This document shows positions 60,647 through 64,000 of a DNA stretch of 64,000 nt, one piece after another (positions within the stretch are counted from its first letter, which is position 1; the number at the start of each line of letters is the position of its first letter). Below the pieces are notes generated by a model. That model did no database searches. It had not been told where the DNA came from and saw only the letters and a program-made list of their open reading frames with translations. The stretch is from Massariosphaeria phaeospora. Lineage: Eukaryota > Ascomycota > Dothideomycetes > Pleosporales. Location: the NCBI GenBank assembly GCA_011032825.1, contig JAADJZ010000022.1:1-64000 (forward strand), given 5' to 3'. A program made the position numbers and the translations under genes.

Positions 60647-61124
60647 GGGCGGGCACGAGGTTGAAATAGAGCCCCGGGGTTCGTCTGGCGTGGAGTTGAA
60701 GCGTCTATTTTTACGCCCTGGACCGGTGTGCCGACGGCCGAAGGTGAATTGAAACGCGCGCCGGGCGATGGGCGATGGGCGATGGCGCACTTTTCCCCGC
60801 TGATCTGCCCAACGGTTTGCGCTGCCCGCTTGGCCGCGCCGGGCCCAGCGCGAACCGGATTCGAGACGGCCGGCCGAAGAGACAGCGGGAAAAGAGTGGT
60901 GATAGCGTCTGATAACTGACGGCCTGCGAACCGCCCGTCTGCTGCCCGTGAGAGATGTCCGCTGTCTCGCCGCCGACGCCCACCGCTGTCGGAGCTGCTC
61001 TGGCTGCCTAGGTCGCACGCCCGCCGCCAGCTGCATGTGATCTCTTCGGGCGCTTTGCCGTCGCACAGCTTCAGCAACAGGGCCAGCAAGCATTATTGCT
61101 TCGTGCGTGCGCTGCAAACTGCCC

Positions 61125-61125
61125 G

Positions 61126-61159
<34 letters not shown>

Positions 61160-61160
61160 T
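61125..61160 (+). repeat. hexanucleotide repeat (TGTGCC)n in the leader
   Basis: About six copies of TGTGCC lie some 310 bp before the ATG of the Ndt80-like gene, probably within its promoter or 5' UTR. Confidence 0.85.
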
Positions 61161-61471
61161 GGTTGCGCCCCCTCTTGCGCGCCCGCTGCTGCTGCCGCTC
61201 GCTGTCTCGTCTCCTCGCTGTCTGCTGTCTACTGTCTACTATCAGCATCCATCCCATCCCGTACCAACCCGCCTCCCCCCGCCCAGCTCAGGTCCCGGCG
61301 CTGCCTTTCGCGCGACTCTCTGTCCACAACACCTCCAACACCCTCGCACTCTCCCGCCGACCTGTCACTGTCGACTGCTAGCGCGAGTGTGCCCGTCTCC
61401 CATGGTCGCATGCGCTCTCCTCCCGTCGTCGACCTGCCCTTTTGCCCGCCTCTGCGCGTCGACGACCCACC

Positions 61472-63134
61472 ATGGAGGCCTCTAGTTTCGACACCCTCAC
61501 CATGGCCTCGTACCTAGCCGCGCCAATGTCCCTCCAGGGCGTACCGGTCGACCACCACCAGCTATCGGCGCCGTTGCTGCCGCTCGACTCGCGCTCGGCC
61601 TACGAGGAAACTTTCGCTGGGTAAGCGTCCCAAGGCCCCACAGACAACACTTTCGCTGCTGACACTGTATCGCAGGAGCGAGGACGCATTTGCACAGCAC
61701 CACATCCACCCGCCGCCAATGAAGCGCTTCCCGAGCGCATACGAAGACCCCTTCGACGTGCTGAGCGGCTACGAGCAGTCCATCCACCCACACGAGCAGC
61801 ATGGCGCCCCCGAGAGCCCCAGCATCGAGCGCGACAACAAGCTGCTCAGCTTCTCGCTGCCCAATGTTCCCTACGCCATGCTGGACTACGCCATGCGCCG
61901 CGTGTCAATATCCATGTCTGCGCAATTGCACGGCATGTTCTTCCTGGCCGAGTCGCCGTGGGCGTCGGCGGGCGATGTGGCGGCAGCGCCGACGGAGCTC
62001 ACTTGCTATCGACGGAACCTTTTCCAGATCACAGGGTCAATAACTCTACCCAGAAGCCTACAGTTTCTCATGACCGAGCAGGGCGACCAGATCCCCATTC
62101 TAGCCCAAGAGCTGACCATATCGGCCACCGAGTCGCTCGAGGGCAACCCTGTCAAGATCATCTCCGTGCCATGGAAGACTCCAGCAAGCAGTACAGCTAT
62201 CGTAGAAGACAAAACCGAGAAGGAGCCCCCTACCTACCCGCTAGACCTCTCCACCGGTCAGGACATGGATTCTGACTATGTCAACTTCCCCATTAGCTGG
62301 AAGCGGTTGCAGTTTCGGATAGCGACAGCAAACAACGGGCGAAGGAAGGAGCTTCAGCAGCACTTTGTCGTGCGGCTGAAGCTTACCGTCACCCTGGCCA
62401 CCGGAATGAAAGTCCCAGTGTGTGAGGTCCACTCGGGTGCAATCATCGTGCGAGGACGGAGTCCCCGAAACTTCCAGTCTCGCAAGGACCTGCCCATCAG
62501 CGGAGGCGGTGGTTCTGCTCGGAAAGCTTCCCATCAACAACAGCAGCCGACGCGGACATCGACTACCGATACTCACCAAACTAATCACAGCAACGTGCAG
62601 AGTAATCATTCTGCAACCAGCAAGGCCATGGATGTGCTACAGCTGCCTTTTGACTTCAATCCAAACGACATCGCCGTCTCTCCTGACTTTCTTGACTGGA
62701 AGGTCCCCGTCACCGGAGGGGCAATGACCGCCATACCGCCTGACCCTCCATCTGCGCACATGCCCCCTATGACACCATATGCGCAATCGACTCCCGAAAT
62801 CTCGCGGAATGCGCCACCACAGCGATCGTCGATGGCTCCTGTTTCACTGTCATTGACAGATGACGAGCCCAAGAAGGCCCCATCCCCGGGGGAGCAGGCG
62901 AGAAAGAGGGGGACTCCAGCTCGGCCGCCTTCGTTCTCACTCAATCTTATTAGCAGCCCGGATGAGAGCGCTGACCTCCTGTACGAATATTTCCCGCTTG
63001 GCTTGGACGATTGGATGCCGCCTGTTGATGCCGTGTACCGTCCCCACGTCGTTCATCACACGAACCTTCCACAGGACCCTAAGGCTCTGGCGGTGAAGAG
63101 CAAATCCAAGCGCTACTTTTCGGATGTCTTCTGA
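61472..63134 (+). CDS. ron1: Ndt80/PhoG-type transcription factor, probable RON1 regulator of GlcNAc catabolism
   Basis: Two exons, 61472-61620 and 61676-63134 (intron GTAAGC...TCGCAG, phase 2), give 535 aa. The Ndt80/PhoG immunoglobulin-fold DNA-binding domain spans about residues 105-335: LLSFSLPNVPYAMLDYAM at its start, TCYRRNLFQITGSITLP, a PISWKRLQFRIATANNGRR core and VHSGAIIVRGRSPRNFQ at its end. The remainder is Ser/Pro-rich with no fold seen. The C-terminus DDWMPPVDAVYRPHV looks conserved. Filamentous ascomycetes have several Ndt80 paralogues (meiotic, VIB-1-like, RON1). I favour RON1 because the gene sits next to GlcNAc deacetylase and GH3 hexosaminidase, as in the Trichoderma GlcNAc cluster. 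By sequence alone the subfamily is less sure. A second ATG ten codons in (61502) is an alternative start. Confidence 0.88.
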
Positions 63135-63715
63135 AGAGCTTTCCTGTACTCCATGTGTTTTTCTTTGGCCAGATTTCGGAACATAGCATTCTCGGTGGTG
63201 TACTGCCCTCCAGAGTCTTAGCCCATGTTGTTTCCGGACACGTTCGTGTCTGGCGTACTTGGCGACGAGGGTCCGATTCAGCCACGACTCGACCAAAAAG
63301 GGCCACCACGCAGGCCGCGCAGGCCCTAGATTCGACGTATTGAACTCCTCCCTGTTGGTATTCGAGAGTGACGCTATACGCCTCGGATAGGTCGCCACAA
63401 TCTGGACTCAGCCGTTGGGTCGCCACTAGTCGATGATCGGACCGCGCGCTCCTCGAGGCTCATCAAATTCATGACGCAGGTTGAAGTCGAGTAATTGAAG
63501 GAGAAGGGCTGATTGAGCTGGAGTGAACAGTATCGATATGCCAGAATGTTTCCAACGGCAATCCTGCCAGGGAAGGGCGTTGATCATTGTTCGAGACGAT
63601 GTAACGGATTCATGAGTAGTATCGAAGCTGGATGCATGCAACGGCTGCATTTTATATAGAGAGGCATCTTGTCTGGAAAGCTCGCTATTATATTAATATC
63701 TCGGTCTTCTGCAAC
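63135..63715. other. convergent intergenic region after the Ndt80-like gene
   Basis: No gene is supported; minus-strand frames at 62937-63426 overlap the factor's coding end and lack domains. Confidence 0.5.
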
Positions 63716-63936
63716 TTACGGCTCCATGACATCAAACTTTAAAAACGCGCTCGAGGACACCTGGGCAACAACGGGACCAAACCTTGTTTGTTTCGGCGAT
63801 GAGCGAACGACCGTGTATTGTTGAGTATCATCACCAACCAGGCTTTGGTTGCTCGGTTTCGGTTCAGGCGTCGTGGTGGTGGTGGTGGTGGTAGCGTAGA
63901 GCAAAAAAACAGCATTATATCCTGGAGCGATACTCT
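63716..63936 (-). CDS. 3' terminal exon of an unidentified gene running off the right edge
   Basis: The minus-strand frame has good protein character (NQSLVGDDTQQYTVVRSS, TRFGPVVAQVSSSAFLKF) and ends DVMEP-stop. Upstream it is open to about 63936, where an in-frame TAG coincides with a splice acceptor-like CTACTACTAG, so the rest of the gene should lie at higher coordinates, partly outside the window. A poly-Thr run is encoded by the (GGT)n microsatellite at about 63874-63892. No domain is recognised. Confidence 0.35.
63874..63892 (+). repeat. GGT trinucleotide microsatellite
   Basis: Six GGT units, read as ACC (Thr) in the minus-strand frame at the right edge. Confidence 0.85.
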
Positions 63937-64000
63937 AGTAGTAGAGCCGAGTCATACATGATTATCTGTCTGTTGCGTCGGGCGTCCAGGGTTCTATATA

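Larger units (their letters stand above)
59766..61471. other. 1.7 kb upstream region of the Ndt80-like gene
   Basis: No gene is supported. Long Arg/Pro-rich frames on both strands (for example minus 60367-61089) stem from GC-rich simple sequence. Two microsatellites lie here (60580-60646, 61125-61160). The final 350 bp is a CT-rich leader. Confidence 0.5.

Noticed and set aside
60367..61117. Long Arg/Thr/Pro-rich frames on the minus strand
   Set aside because: They run through the GTC microsatellite, giving poly-Thr and poly-Asp, with no domain.

Overview
The window looks like a chromosome segment of a filamentous ascomycete, most likely a Dothideomycete close to Pleosporales (inference from gene content, introns of about 45-60 bp and an AT-rich isochore; no species is claimed). 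It is sharply two-part. Bases 1 to about 16,050 are an AT-rich transposon graveyard with no intact host gene. From about 16.1 kb to the end the DNA is balanced in GC and carries ordinary spliced genes.

AT-rich block. A Ty3/Gypsy relic lies on the minus strand (1-5151, running off the left edge; integrase, reverse transcriptase, protease and Gag knuckle are all recognisable but broken). It abuts the 3' end of a pogo-like transposase relic (5152-5640). Two 424 bp MITE copies with TA target duplications sit in opposite orientation (5949-6372, 10664-11087). There is a 441 bp foldback element (7800-8240), a zinc-knuckle relic (around 7.7 kb), a 61 bp tandem repeat (9404-9555), a complete but dead 1850 bp Fot1/pogo element (12772-14621) and a 740 bp terminal-inverted-repeat element (14947-15686). 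Trp codons turned into stops and catalytic Asp turned into Asn point to repeat-induced point mutation (RIP).

Gene block, left to right: a small cysteine-rich secreted protein right at the isochore edge (minus); the ATR/Mec1/UvsB checkpoint kinase (minus, 11 exons, about 2529 aa), divergent from COX16 (plus); HMG-CoA synthase (minus); a single-pass membrane protein with a Pro-rich tail (plus); a peroxisomal MaoC-like hydratase ending in SKL (minus); an SCH9-type AGC kinase (minus); NC2-beta/Dr1 (plus); the ESCRT-III protein Did2/CHMP1 (plus); a protein kinase with an ankyrin-like C-terminal part (plus); cytochrome b2-type L-lactate dehydrogenase (minus); a Rab GTPase (plus); GlcNAc-6-phosphate deacetylase (minus), divergent from a GH3-GNAT hexosaminidase (plus); an Ndt80/PhoG-type transcription factor (plus); and the 3' end of an unidentified minus-strand gene at the right edge.

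The best functional grouping is at 54.7-63.1 kb. Deacetylase, GH3 hexosaminidase and Ndt80-like regulator together resemble the fungal N-acetylglucosamine catabolic cluster controlled by a RON1-type factor. The other genes are scattered housekeeping functions. Intergenic gaps at 28.5-31.2 kb and 33.5-36.9 kb are unusually long, and I see no convincing gene in them. I found no tRNA, rRNA, CRISPR array or telomere repeat.
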